Shown: positions 1 to 8,804 of the stretch, piece after piece
How the letters are laid out: the number at the start of each line of letters is the position of its first letter
How positions within the stretch are numbered: position 1 is the stretch's first letter
Assembly (NCBI RefSeq): GCF_000265425.1
Contig: NC_018014.1
Span: 1,612,001 to 1,676,000, forward strand
Source of the DNA: Terriglobus roseus DSM 18391
Lineage (GTDB): Bacteria; Acidobacteriota; Terriglobia; Terriglobales; Acidobacteriaceae
Reading direction: 5' to 3'
Length of the DNA stretch: 64,000 nucleotides
Notes under the pieces: generated by a model
Seen by the model: only the letters and a program-made list of their open reading frames with translations
Told to the model about the DNA's origin: nothing
The model's database searches: none
Position numbers and translations under genes: made by a program

Positions 1-1835
1 CCAACCTTGCGCAACGCCTTCGCAATCTCCGTGACATGCGTTCGCGCACGCGTCAGCACGGCAACGCTCGAGGATTCGCCCTTCTCCGCACGCCACCGCA
101 GAATCGTCGACGCAATCGCGCGAGCCTCTTCCCGAACAGCCCTGCGCCGAACGCGCCGATTCTCCATCAGGCCATCGCCCGGCGGAACCGCCTTCAGATG
201 CCACTGCGCACCGTCCCCGTCCACGGGATCCTTCGCAGCCGTCGCCGGGTGGAACTCCACATCACCCTCCAACGGATGGTGCTCCGGGAAGATGCGAGTG
301 AAGGCACCATTCAACTCATCGACCAGCGTGCGCGTAGACCGGAAGTTGCTCGACAGCCGCAGCACATTCAGTCCGATCTCACCCAGCAGCCCCGTCGTCA
401 TGCAACGCTGAAAGCGATCCACGCGCGCCTGGCGGAACAGGTAGATCGACTGCTTCGGATCGCCAACCAGGCAGACCGTCTGGCTCGCCCCGTCCCAACC
501 CGACGTCAACGTCTGCAGCAACTCATACTGACCCGACGAGGTGTCCTGCATCTCGTCCACCAGCAGGTGTCGCAGCGGAGCGCCAAGCGCGCTCTGCGCC
601 TCAAAGGCGTTCTCCTTCAGCGCGGTCCGTGCCGCCAGCGCGACCTCGGTGAAGTCGCAGACACCCTCGCGAGCGAAGAGCAGTTGCAGTTCCACCAGGG
701 CGCGTTCGAGCAGGCGGAAGAGTGCCTTCGCGACCTCCCACTGCTCTCTCGGATACACCGCACCCTCGAAGCCGCGGACCGTGTTCAGCAGATCTTTCAA
801 TTCGTCTGACTGAATCGATTCAATCAGATCCTTCAATCGCGCTTTTGCCTTCGTTTCGATGACCGCATACACGTGATTTGTGTTGTGCGAAGCACGCCAG
901 CCATCCTTCGTCAGAAGCGCATGCGCGATCGCTTTCCAATACCGCAACTGGTCCGGACCACACCCCGGAGGCAGCGGCATACCGCCACACTCACGGAAGG
1001 GATGCGGGTAGTCTTTGTACCCATCCGCATACGCAAGTTGTTCCGTAATTGCTGCGATTTCCAGCAAAGACTCCTCATCAAACGAGTCGCGCAGCTCTTC
1101 CATCGCACCACAAACCACGCGCTCCAGTGAAGCGTTCAAGCGCGGCAGCGTGACCTGCTCCAGATGCTCTTCGGTAAGCTGTTCGCCCAGCGGAATCAGG
1201 CTGCCCCACTGCTCGCGCGTACCAAGCATCTCCGCCAAAACTCTCTCGCAGAACAACAAGTCGCCATCGCGATGCAGCAACACCGTCCGCACCGCTGCAT
1301 TCAACGGCTCATCGTTTCCGCCGAATTGCATCATCACAACCCGCGCCGCACGCGCATACAAAGGCCGTGCATCCTGCACAGGCCGAGTCACGCCCGCTTC
1401 ACCCGAAAGCAGAGGAAGCGAGCGCGCGATCTCTCCGCAGAGTGAATCGATGGTGCGGATGTTCAGCCGCTGCGGCCGTTGCAGCAAGCGCCACCCACGT
1501 TCCGCATCACGCGCCAGCACAGCTTCTGCAAGCTCTTTCGTCAGCCGCGCAAAGTCACCGTCGTCCTTGGCAGAGCCGTCTGCCGTGGCGCTCAGCGCAC
1601 CCAGCACGCGCTCCTGCATCTCTGCGGTGGCCTTGTTGGTAAAGGTCAACGCAAGCACCTGAGCAGGCTCGTCGACGGTGGCCAGTAGCTTCAGAAAACG
1701 CTGAATCAGCAAGCCGGTCTTGCCGCTGCCTGCGGGCGCTTCCACGATGCACGAAGTGGTGATGTCCAGCGCCGCCGAGCGTTCCGATGCGTCACTCATC
1801 TCTTCGCGATCGGAGACAGGGAACTCGATTACCAT
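1..1835 (-). CDS. UvrD/RecB-family helicase, AddA-like (3' end outside window)
   Basis: This is the superfamily 1A ATP-dependent helicase subunit of a double-strand-break-processing helicase-nuclease. About 611 codons are present and the C-terminus lies beyond base 1. Visible motifs are Walker A APAGSGKTG (residues 33-41), motif Ia ALTFTNKATAEMQER (near 60), motif II VDEMQDT (near 427), motif III VGDPKQSIYLFR (near 457) and SSNFRST (near 497). The ATG at 1835 overlaps the end of the upstream nuclease gene by 7 bases (ATGGTAA), so the two are translationally coupled. That coupling and the motif set support an AddA-type partner. Whether this subunit carries its own C-terminal nuclease domain cannot be seen here. 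Confidence 0.9.
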   Translation of the reverse strand, partial: MVIEFPVSDREEMSDASERSAALDITTSCIVEAPAGSGKTGLLIQRFLKLLATVDEPAQVLALTFTNKATAEMQERVLGALSATADGSAKDDGDFARLTKELAEAVLARDAERGWRLLQRPQRLNIRTIDSLCGEIARSLPLLSGEAGVTRPVQDARPLYARAARVVMMQFGGNDEPLNAAVRTVLLHRDGDLLFCERVLAEMLGTREQWGSLIPLGEQLTEEHLEQVTLPRLNASLERVVCGAMEELRDSFDEESLLEIAAITEQLAYADGYKDYPHPFRECGGMPLPPGCGPDQLRYWKAIAHALLTKDGWRASHNTNHVYAVIETKAKARLKDLIESIQSDELKDLLNTVRGFEGAVYPREQWEVAKALFRLLERALVELQLLFAREGVCDFTEVALAARTALKENAFEAQSALGAPLRHLLVDEMQDTSSGQYELLQTLTSGWDGASQTVCLVGDPKQSIYLFRQARVDRFQRCMTTGLLGEIGLNVLRLSSNFRSTRTLVDELNGAFTRIFPEHHPLEGDVEFHPATAAKDPVDGDGAQWHLKAVPPGDGLMENRRVRRRAVREEARAIASTILRWRAEKGESSSVAVLTRARTHVTEIAKALRKV

Positions 1836-4585
1836 GCGGGCGCCTCGTCTTCCTCTTCTGTCAGGTCGTCGTCGGGCTCCAGTTGCGTCAGGTCCAGTCT
1901 GCAGATGGGGCGGCTCGCGCAGTGCTTGCATGTGATGAGGTGATCCTTGGGATCGACTGCGGCCTCACCGTTCGCGTAGGCCTCGGCCAGCCGCTGCAGA
2001 TCACGCCGCCACTCCTCCATGCGTTCGTCGAAGGAGAGATCGCGTTTCGTCCGCGTGGCAGGGCCGATCATGCCGGCGCGCTCGGCCATCTCGTCGAACT
2101 TCATGCCATCCTTCTGCACGCGGACACTGCCAAAGGCGATGCCACGCACATCGTCGATGCCGCCCGCAATGGCGTACACCGGCAGTTGCGGCGCTTCAAG
2201 GCGGTCGCCGATCCAGTCCTTGCGCTCCGCGACGCCGGTCTTGTAATCGATCAGGACGGTTGCTCCCGTGCCTTCCTCTTCACTGCCCACGCGGTCGATG
2301 CGATCCACGCGCATGTCCACGCGTAACGGCCCAACCTGAGCGCCGGGAACCTTCAACTCCGTATGCAGAACGGTAAAAGGTGGTCGCTGCGCCTCCACGT
2401 CAAGCCATGAGGAGAGCAGCTTGAAGAGGCGCTCGCGCTGTACCTGGAGATAGGCCGCGTCCCACTGATTCGCAGGAGTTTTTTCGAAGGCCTTTTCGAT
2501 GCAGCTCTGCAGAAGGGCATCGCGTTTGCGGTCGCCGGTCGCATCTTTCCTGCTGATCCGGATCAGTTCCGCCTGCGTCTTTACGGTGTCCCAAAAGGCC
2601 TGCAGTGCGGTGTGTACCTGCTCGCCGCGATCGCGCGGGGAGAGGCCTGCGTCGATCGTTTCAAGCTCGCGTACGAACAAACGTCCCTCAGCAAAGGCAC
2701 GAAAGCCGCACTGGGCCTGGGCCGTCAGGACACTGACACCGCCCGCTGCCACACCTGCGGGCAGCGGCGGCAGGGGCATGGTGTCTTCTACGGACTCGAT
2801 CTGGGCTGGTGCCTCAGCAGCCTCGTCGACTGTAGCGAATTCGAAGACGATGCCGGGCATCGCTTCTACGAGCGGTGAGGATCTGCGGTGGCCTTCTGCT
2901 GCGCTGGACGCGTAGCTGAAGGTCGTCCTGGATGCCGAGCGCACGCAGCGCATCATCGCCTCGCGGGCTTCGTCTTCGTCTCGGTCTGCCTCGCTGCCGG
3001 GCATGCCCAGCGACCGTTGCAGAGCGGACGGCAGCAACGGATGCATGGCCCTCCGTGGCGGCCATGTTGCGTCGTCGGCGTGCAGGAACCAGAGCGCATC
3101 CGCAGTGTTGCCCGCGGCCTCAGTGATGCTCATCACCTGGATGGGGGCGCCGGTATTCTCGGGTGCGAAGAGTGTCTCGCGGGCGAGGTCGGTGAGGTCG
3201 TCGAGAAAGTTCGCGAAGGTCGTTCGCCCGCCCAGCAGGTCCAAGGTGGAGAGCCGATCCAGCGCCTCCTCCCACCGATCGATGGCCTGGTACTCGGTGC
3301 TCGATAGTTCCTGAACGCCAGGCCAGCCGGCACGCTGCAATAGCTTCCGGCTCTCATCTGCAAAGTAAGCGTGAGAGTTGCGCGTACTGTCCAGCGGGCG
3401 CGCGGCTGAAGCTATTCCGCGCAGTGCCCCTGCGGTGTCTGCGTCGCGCTTGAACAGGATTGATGCAGCTTCGGCGAGCGACACCTCCGCACGCAGCAGG
3501 TCTGCCGAGGCATCACGCAGGACAAAGGCATCCAGCTCAGCACCGCGTTCTGGCGAAGGTGCGACGGACAGGTTCGGACTGCACAGGACTGCGCCTGCAT
3601 CAGGGACAGGTATCGAGCCCGCACACCAGCGAAGGAGCCGCAGTGCATCAGCGACCATGGCCACCTGGGACAGTGGACGCCCCGTTGAGAACTCGTACGG
3701 CGCAGGACGGACCGACGCGGTGACATCCGCCAGCGCCGGCGCAGCAGCAGACCGCAGGGCGCGCTCGAGTTCGGGCCGCGTGGTTTCAAGGTCCGGTACA
3801 AGGATCGCCACGCGCTCGCCGTCAGCGAGTGCTTCGCGGGCCCATGCACTGCATGCCTGCAACTCATCGTCCGGGCTTCCGCAGGCGAGCAGGCGCGGAG
3901 ATGCGGCCTGGTTACGTGATGGTGCAACGTGCTGCAGCAGCGATCCTGCCTGCTGTAAAGCGTCGGTGACGACGCGCTGTGCTGGAGTCAGTCGATCGAA
4001 ACCGTACAGGATGTATTCGTCTGCCGCGGTCATCCTGCCGTCGCGCAACAACCCCGCGATTTCGGTATCCAGATGCGAGGTGGGAAGCAGACCCTCTGCG
4101 GCGCACAGGTCTGTGAAGCGTGCGTACCAGTTGGCGAATGTGGCTGTGTCGGAGAACACATCCTGCGTGGTGATCCGTCCGAAACGGTTCGCAGTGTCGA
4201 AGGCGCCCAGGAGACGCAGAGCGCCCGAGCACAGCCGCGCCTGCGAGACGAGCGGCCGCAGACTCTGCGTGGCGTCCTGCTGCAGCACACGCTGCCACAC
4301 GGCGCGTTCCTGCAGGTCGTTCAAGAGGACACGGGTCTCACTTCCAGCGATCAGTGCGGACTGCCAGAGCGAGGTGGTCCACGCGCTCCAGGTCAGGACG
4401 TTTGCCGGTTGCCATGCGAGCAGGCCCTCGGCGCGCCGCGCATCGTCAAATTGTGCTGCGAGTCGCCGGGCGGTGCGCAGATTCGGCGTCAGGACGAAGG
4501 CGCCGCGCTTGAGTGCAGCGTCGATCCGCAGGGAAAGATGAACCGAGCCAGCCGGCTGTGGTTGGGTTGCGGGGCGGTCGGACAT
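1829..4585 (-). CDS. PD-(D/E)XK nuclease, AddB-like DNA repair protein (918 aa)
   Basis: This is the nuclease partner of the downstream helicase. The N-terminal half resembles a helicase fold without an intact Walker A, as in AddB and the 'probable DNA repair protein' family. The C-terminal nuclease has the core motif IDYKTG near residue 778, preceded by a VDMRVDRID strand. Four cysteines are placed like the AddB iron-sulfur staple: one in AQCGFRAF (near 624) and three in the CKHC...C cluster (near 885-893). The ATG at 4585 is followed by a short polar leader. It is first in a two-gene unit. The likely role is end resection during recombination, and the AddB analogy is inference from architecture. 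Confidence 0.88.
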   Translation of the reverse strand: MSDRPATQPQPAGSVHLSLRIDAALKRGAFVLTPNLRTARRLAAQFDDARRAEGLLAWQPANVLTWSAWTTSLWQSALIAGSETRVLLNDLQERAVWQRVLQQDATQSLRPLVSQARLCSGALRLLGAFDTANRFGRITTQDVFSDTATFANWYARFTDLCAAEGLLPTSHLDTEIAGLLRDGRMTAADEYILYGFDRLTPAQRVVTDALQQAGSLLQHVAPSRNQAASPRLLACGSPDDELQACSAWAREALADGERVAILVPDLETTRPELERALRSAAAPALADVTASVRPAPYEFSTGRPLSQVAMVADALRLLRWCAGSIPVPDAGAVLCSPNLSVAPSPERGAELDAFVLRDASADLLRAEVSLAEAASILFKRDADTAGALRGIASAARPLDSTRNSHAYFADESRKLLQRAGWPGVQELSSTEYQAIDRWEEALDRLSTLDLLGGRTTFANFLDDLTDLARETLFAPENTGAPIQVMSITEAAGNTADALWFLHADDATWPPRRAMHPLLPSALQRSLGMPGSEADRDEDEAREAMMRCVRSASRTTFSYASSAAEGHRRSSPLVEAMPGIVFEFATVDEAAEAPAQIESVEDTMPLPPLPAGVAAGGVSVLTAQAQCGFRAFAEGRLFVRELETIDAGLSPRDRGEQVHTALQAFWDTVKTQAELIRISRKDATGDRKRDALLQSCIEKAFEKTPANQWDAAYLQVQRERLFKLLSSWLDVEAQRPPFTVLHTELKVPGAQVGPLRVDMRVDRIDRVGSEEEGTGATVLIDYKTGVAERKDWIGDRLEAPQLPVYAIAGGIDDVRGIAFGSVRVQKDGMKFDEMAERAGMIGPATRTKRDLSFDERMEEWRRDLQRLAEAYANGEAAVDPKDHLITCKHCASRPICRLDLTQLEPDDDLTEEEDEAPAW

Positions 4586-4603
4586 TCTCTTTTTATACGC
4601 CTT

Positions 4604-5821
4604 TTATGCGTGCTGGATTTCGGTTGCAGGCAGCGGTTCACTGCGGCGGAAGCTGAGCGCAAAGAGCAGCAGCAGGCCACACAACGGGACCAGCAGCGCG
4701 ATCCGCAGGGAGCCCGAAGCACGCGACACCGTGCCCAGCAGCAGGGGCAGCGTTGCAGCGCCGATTCCGGAGACGGCGATGATGGTGCCAACCTCGCCGG
4801 CAGCTGCGCCTTCGCCCAGCATGGCTGACAACACCAGCGGGAACCAGGGGGCAAGCGCCACTCCCAGGAGTCCTGCGATCAGTGTGATGGCAGCGGCGCC
4901 GTTGGCGCGGCTAAGCATTGCGGTGAGTGCGGTCGCTGTCAGCAGAGTTGAAATGAGGAGAGTCCGCTCTCGCATCACTTTCAACAGCAACGGCGCGAGC
5001 GCGCGGCCTGAGGTGATGCCGATCCACAGAGCGGACTCGCCCAGCGCACTGATTTGCAACGCGCCCGAACCGTACCGCGTGCCGAAGGTGGTAATCCATC
5101 CACCAATGCACGTCTCGACCCCGCCATACAGCAGGAGGAGAAAGCCGAAGTACACAAAGGCGACCTTCGGCAGACCGCGCCGTATCGCGCCACGCGCCAT
5201 GGCAACTCGGGCCGGACCAAAACCTCGCGCATTAACAATCGAAGCCAAGCATGCCGAAGCGAAGATGGCAGCGGCACAGACCAGCAGCGCACCCAGACGG
5301 ACGTGCGGAAGCAGGCTGCCGAGCAGGAACGGCGCACAGACTGCGCCGAGGCTCCAACTCAAGTTGACAAGCGACAGCGCCGATCCGCGGCTGGTGGCGA
5401 AGCGCTGCGACGCCAGCAGGTTGACTGCGGTCAACATCTGCCCGACGCCAAAGCCCAGCGGCAGCAGTGCCGCCGCATCCCAAAGCAATGATGCGTGCAA
5501 CAGCGCGCAAGCTCCGAGCAGGGCAAAGCCAAAGGTGGCGGCGGCTGAGCCGCGGATGAGTGAAAACCAGAGACGGCTGGATGTGGTGACGCCGCCGAAG
5601 AATGCGCCCACAAACTGTGCGGTGAAGAAGAGGCCACTGCCGCTGTCGGAGGCGTGTGCACTAGCGGCCAGCACGGGCAGGGTGGGGCCTAAAAAAACTG
5701 TGCCGAAGCCGGCAAGCAACATGCAGACATGGAGAAGCGCCAGATTGGGCGATGCACCTGCCGCTATTTCGGCCGACGTTTGATCGGACGCCGTGGTCCG
5801 TTCGTCGGGGATCTGACCCAT
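4604..5821 (-). CDS. MFS transporter (405 aa)
   Basis: This is an integral membrane permease of the major facilitator superfamily, with about 12 hydrophobic segments and a short charged break in the middle. It begins with a hydrophilic 25-residue leader, then a first helix around LLHVCMLLAGFGTVFLG. I chose the ATG at 5821 because GGAGG lies 6 bases upstream. A longer reading from 5881 has no such site and runs into the divergent gene's leader. The substrate cannot be assigned; general similarity is to FucP/sugar-type and drug-type MFS members. It ends 18 bases before the nuclease gene on the same strand, so co-transcription is possible. Confidence 0.85.
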   Translation of the reverse strand: MGQIPDERTTASDQTSAEIAAGASPNLALLHVCMLLAGFGTVFLGPTLPVLAASAHASDSGSGLFFTAQFVGAFFGGVTTSSRLWFSLIRGSAAATFGFALLGACALLHASLLWDAAALLPLGFGVGQMLTAVNLLASQRFATSRGSALSLVNLSWSLGAVCAPFLLGSLLPHVRLGALLVCAAAIFASACLASIVNARGFGPARVAMARGAIRRGLPKVAFVYFGFLLLLYGGVETCIGGWITTFGTRYGSGALQISALGESALWIGITSGRALAPLLLKVMRERTLLISTLLTATALTAMLSRANGAAAITLIAGLLGVALAPWFPLVLSAMLGEGAAAGEVGTIIAVSGIGAATLPLLLGTVSRASGSLRIALLVPLCGLLLLFALSFRRSEPLPATEIQHA

Positions 5822-5895
5822 GTTGCCTCCGTGGCTCGTCGGCGCAGAAGGTTGCGCTCGCCGGCCAAGTCTCCATGGCAAAGTATCATGGAGTT

Positions 5896-6792
5896 ATGAG
5901 TCGTATGGGACAAAGGTGTTGCGCCGCCTCGCTGCTGTGCTTCTGCGGGCTGCTTGCCGGCTGCCGCAAACCTACGGAGACGATCGCGAAAACGACGCGG
6001 GAGTTCAAGGTCAAAGGCAAGATCGTCGCCACGGATCCCGCGCATTCAGAGATCACCCTGGATCACGAGGCTATCCCCGGCCTGATGGAAGCGATGACCA
6101 TGCCGTACAAGGTGGCTCGCCCAGAGATCGTGGAGGAATTGCACCCCGGCGACGTGATCCGGGCCCGCCTGCTTGCAGACCAGACGAGTGATGGCGACTA
6201 CACGAATTCGAAGCTGGACCAGATCGCCGTTATTGGGCAGGCCAAGCCGGATTTCAAGCCGAAGAGCAACTACCACGCGCCGAATCCCGGCGATGTGATG
6301 CCCGACTTTGCGCTGACCGACCAGGATGGTAAGTCCATCCATACAAGCCAGTTCAAGGGCAAGGCACTTCTGATCACATTTATCTACACGCGCTGCCCCA
6401 TCGATGACTTCTGCCCGAAGATGAGCCGTAATTTCGCAGCAATTTCGAAATCGCTGGCTGCGGATCGTGCGCTGTATGACGGCACGCACATGTTGTCGAT
6501 CTCGTTTGACCCTGCTTTTGACAAGCCTTCTGTCCTGCGCGCGTATGGCAAGACCTACACGGGCGCTGCGGGATTTGCGCACTGGCAGTTTGCTGCGCCA
6601 ACGGCTGCCGCGCTGCCTGACGTGGAGAAGTACTTTAATGTGGGCGCGACTCCTGAGAGTGATGGATCGCTGACCCACTCGTTATCCACGGTCCTGATCG
6701 ATCCGACGGGCAAGGTCGCAGCCTGGTACCCCGGCAGCGAATGGAAGCCGGAAGAGGTTGTGGCAAAGATCCGGTCCATGCCACGCGGGTAA
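5896..6792 (+). CDS. SCO1/SenC-family copper lipoprotein with N-terminal CusF-like domain (298 aa)
   Basis: This predicted lipoprotein is a thioredoxin-fold copper chaperone of the SCO family, which metallates cytochrome oxidase or acts as a thiol reductase. The signal peptide ends in the lipobox LLAGC (near residue 22). Residues about 35-105 match the CusF/copper-binding domain (KVKGKIVATD, MEAMTMPYKV). The SCO domain follows (PDFALTDQDGKSIH), with cysteines in RCPIDDFCP (CX5C rather than the usual CX3C) and a C-terminal histidine in SLTHSLSTVLID. I chose the ATG at 5896 because it puts the signal peptide at the N-terminus; 5875 is an alternative. It is divergent from the MFS gene. Confidence 0.88.
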   Translation: MSRMGQRCCAASLLCFCGLLAGCRKPTETIAKTTREFKVKGKIVATDPAHSEITLDHEAIPGLMEAMTMPYKVARPEIVEELHPGDVIRARLLADQTSDGDYTNSKLDQIAVIGQAKPDFKPKSNYHAPNPGDVMPDFALTDQDGKSIHTSQFKGKALLITFIYTRCPIDDFCPKMSRNFAAISKSLAADRALYDGTHMLSISFDPAFDKPSVLRAYGKTYTGAAGFAHWQFAAPTAAALPDVEKYFNVGATPESDGSLTHSLSTVLIDPTGKVAAWYPGSEWKPEEVVAKIRSMPRG

Positions 6793-6881
6793 CGGTATGA
6801 ATAAGAATTTCATCGCGGAGTTTCTACCGCGCATCTAGAGAATCGCAAACAGATACATGGCCCGGGGAGGGCAGGAACATC

Positions 6882-8786
6882 ATGGGATCGTTCGGACCCT
6901 CAATGTCGGGCGGTCATTCGACCCGCAGCATGGAGCGCACAGCGCGTAATCCATCGCGCTCCATCTCAGCAGAACTGACGCAGAAGAAGCCGAAGCCACC
7001 GTTGAAAAAGGTATGGCCTGAGGTGAAGAAGCTGGTGAAGCCTCGCCTGCCGCTGCTGGGCGTGAGTCTGCTGGTACTCATCATCAATCGTGCCTGCGGT
7101 CTGGTCCTGCCAGCCTCAACGAAGTACTTGATCGACGACGTCATGCGGCAGCATCACGCCGCGCTGTTGCCGCGGATCGTTGGCATGGTGGTTACTGCAA
7201 CCATCCTGCAGGGCCTGACGACGTTTGCGTTGACGCAAATGTTGTCGAAGGCGGGGCAGCGCCTGATCACGGAGATGCGCACGCAGGTGCAGTCGCACAT
7301 CGGCCGGCTGCCGGTTGCGTACTACGATGCCAACCGTTCGGGCACGCTGGTGGCGCGCATCATGTCGGATGTCGAAGGTGTCCGCAACATCATCGGCACG
7401 GGCCTTGTGGACTTCCTGGGCGGCCTGATGACTGCGATCTTCGCGTTCATCTACCTGATCCGCCTTTCGACGCAGATGACGCTTCTGACCTTTGGCGTGC
7501 TGGTGCTGTTTGGTGGCGTGATGGCCCGCGCCTTCAAGACCATCCGGCCGATCTTCCGTGCACGCGCCATCATCAACGCCGAGGTGACCGGTCGCCTGAC
7601 AGAATCGCTGGGCGGCGTCCGCGTAGTGAAGGGCTACCACGCTGAGGCCAGCGAAGCGAAGGTGTTTGCAGACGGTGCGCAGCGCCTGCTGAAGAATGTG
7701 ATCAGTACTCTCACGGCGCAGTCGATCATGGCACTGTCGTCCACAGCGGTGATGGGTATCGTAGGCGCTCTGGTAATGTATCTCGGCGCGCGCCAGGTTT
7801 TGGCCGGCACCCTGACGACCGGCGGTTACGTGACGTATACGATGTTTCTCGCGTTCATGATCGCGCCACTAATGAGCCTGGTAAACATTGGCACGCAGAT
7901 CACCGAAGCACTCGCCGGACTGGATCGTACCGCGGAGATCCTGAACGAGCGGGAAGAAGATGCGTATCCGAAGCGCACCGTCGTTCTGCCGCCCATCGCG
8001 GGTGATGTGGTCTTCGACAATGTGATGTTCGAATACGATCCGGGCAAGCCGGTTCTGCATGGTGTGAGCTTTGAAGCAAGGCCGGATACCGTGACCGCTT
8101 TGGTCGGTTCGTCAGGATCGGGTAAGTCAACGATCATCTCGCTGGTCTGCGCCTTTCACGATGCGACGACCGGCAAGGTGCTGGTGGATGGCATTGATCT
8201 GTCGACGGTGCAGCTCGCGTCGTATCGCTCACAGCTTGGCGTGGTGTTGCAGGAGACGTTCCTGTTCGACGGAACGATTCGCGACAACGTGGTCTTCTCG
8301 CGTCCGGATGCAACCGAAGAGCAGTTGATGGAGGCCTGCCGCATTGCACGTGTGGATGAGTTTGTGGAGCGCTTCGAACTCGGCTATGACACCATTGTGG
8401 GCGAGCGCGGTGTGAAGCTATCCGGCGGCCAGCGGCAGCGGCTATCGATTGCGCGCGCGATCCTTGCCGATCCACGCATCCTGATCCTGGATGAAGCGAC
8501 GAGCTCGCTCGACTCTGAGAGCGAAGCGATGATTCAGCAGGGCTTGAATCACCTGATGACCGGCCGGACGACGTTCGTCATTGCGCATCGTCTGAGCACG
8601 ATTCGTAACGCCGATCAAATCCTGGTGATCGAGGGCGGCAACATCGTCGAACGCGGTACACACACCACACTGTTTGCGTTGCGCGGCCGCTATCGCGAAC
8701 TGTATGACCGGCAGCACGGACTCGAGAGCAATCTATTCCTCGCTCCGGGTGAGGGCGACAAACTGGTGGAACCGGCGGCTGTTTAG
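6882..8786 (+). CDS. ABC exporter, fused permease/ATPase, MsbA-like (634 aa)
   Basis: This half-transporter of the ABCB/MsbA type exports lipids or hydrophobic compounds as a homodimer. A basic cytoplasmic N-terminal extension (about 45 residues, rich in K/P) precedes six membrane helices (about 50-330). The ATPase domain has Walker A VGSSGSGKST (near 408), signature LSGGQRQR (near 517), Walker B ILILDEATSSLD (near 535) and H-switch IAHRLSTI. The ATG at 6882 has the strong site GGAGGGCAGG upstream. The gene stands alone between the SCO gene and a convergent peptidase. The substrate is not determinable; lipid A-type export is the family default. Confidence 0.92.
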   Translation: MGSFGPSMSGGHSTRSMERTARNPSRSISAELTQKKPKPPLKKVWPEVKKLVKPRLPLLGVSLLVLIINRACGLVLPASTKYLIDDVMRQHHAALLPRIVGMVVTATILQGLTTFALTQMLSKAGQRLITEMRTQVQSHIGRLPVAYYDANRSGTLVARIMSDVEGVRNIIGTGLVDFLGGLMTAIFAFIYLIRLSTQMTLLTFGVLVLFGGVMARAFKTIRPIFRARAIINAEVTGRLTESLGGVRVVKGYHAEASEAKVFADGAQRLLKNVISTLTAQSIMALSSTAVMGIVGALVMYLGARQVLAGTLTTGGYVTYTMFLAFMIAPLMSLVNIGTQITEALAGLDRTAEILNEREEDAYPKRTVVLPPIAGDVVFDNVMFEYDPGKPVLHGVSFEARPDTVTALVGSSGSGKSTIISLVCAFHDATTGKVLVDGIDLSTVQLASYRSQLGVVLQETFLFDGTIRDNVVFSRPDATEEQLMEACRIARVDEFVERFELGYDTIVGERGVKLSGGQRQRLSIARAILADPRILILDEATSSLDSESEAMIQQGLNHLMTGRTTFVIAHRLSTIRNADQILVIEGGNIVERGTHTTLFALRGRYRELYDRQHGLESNLFLAPGEGDKLVEPAAV

Positions 8787-8804
8787 GTACAGCCGCCGCA
8801 CCCC

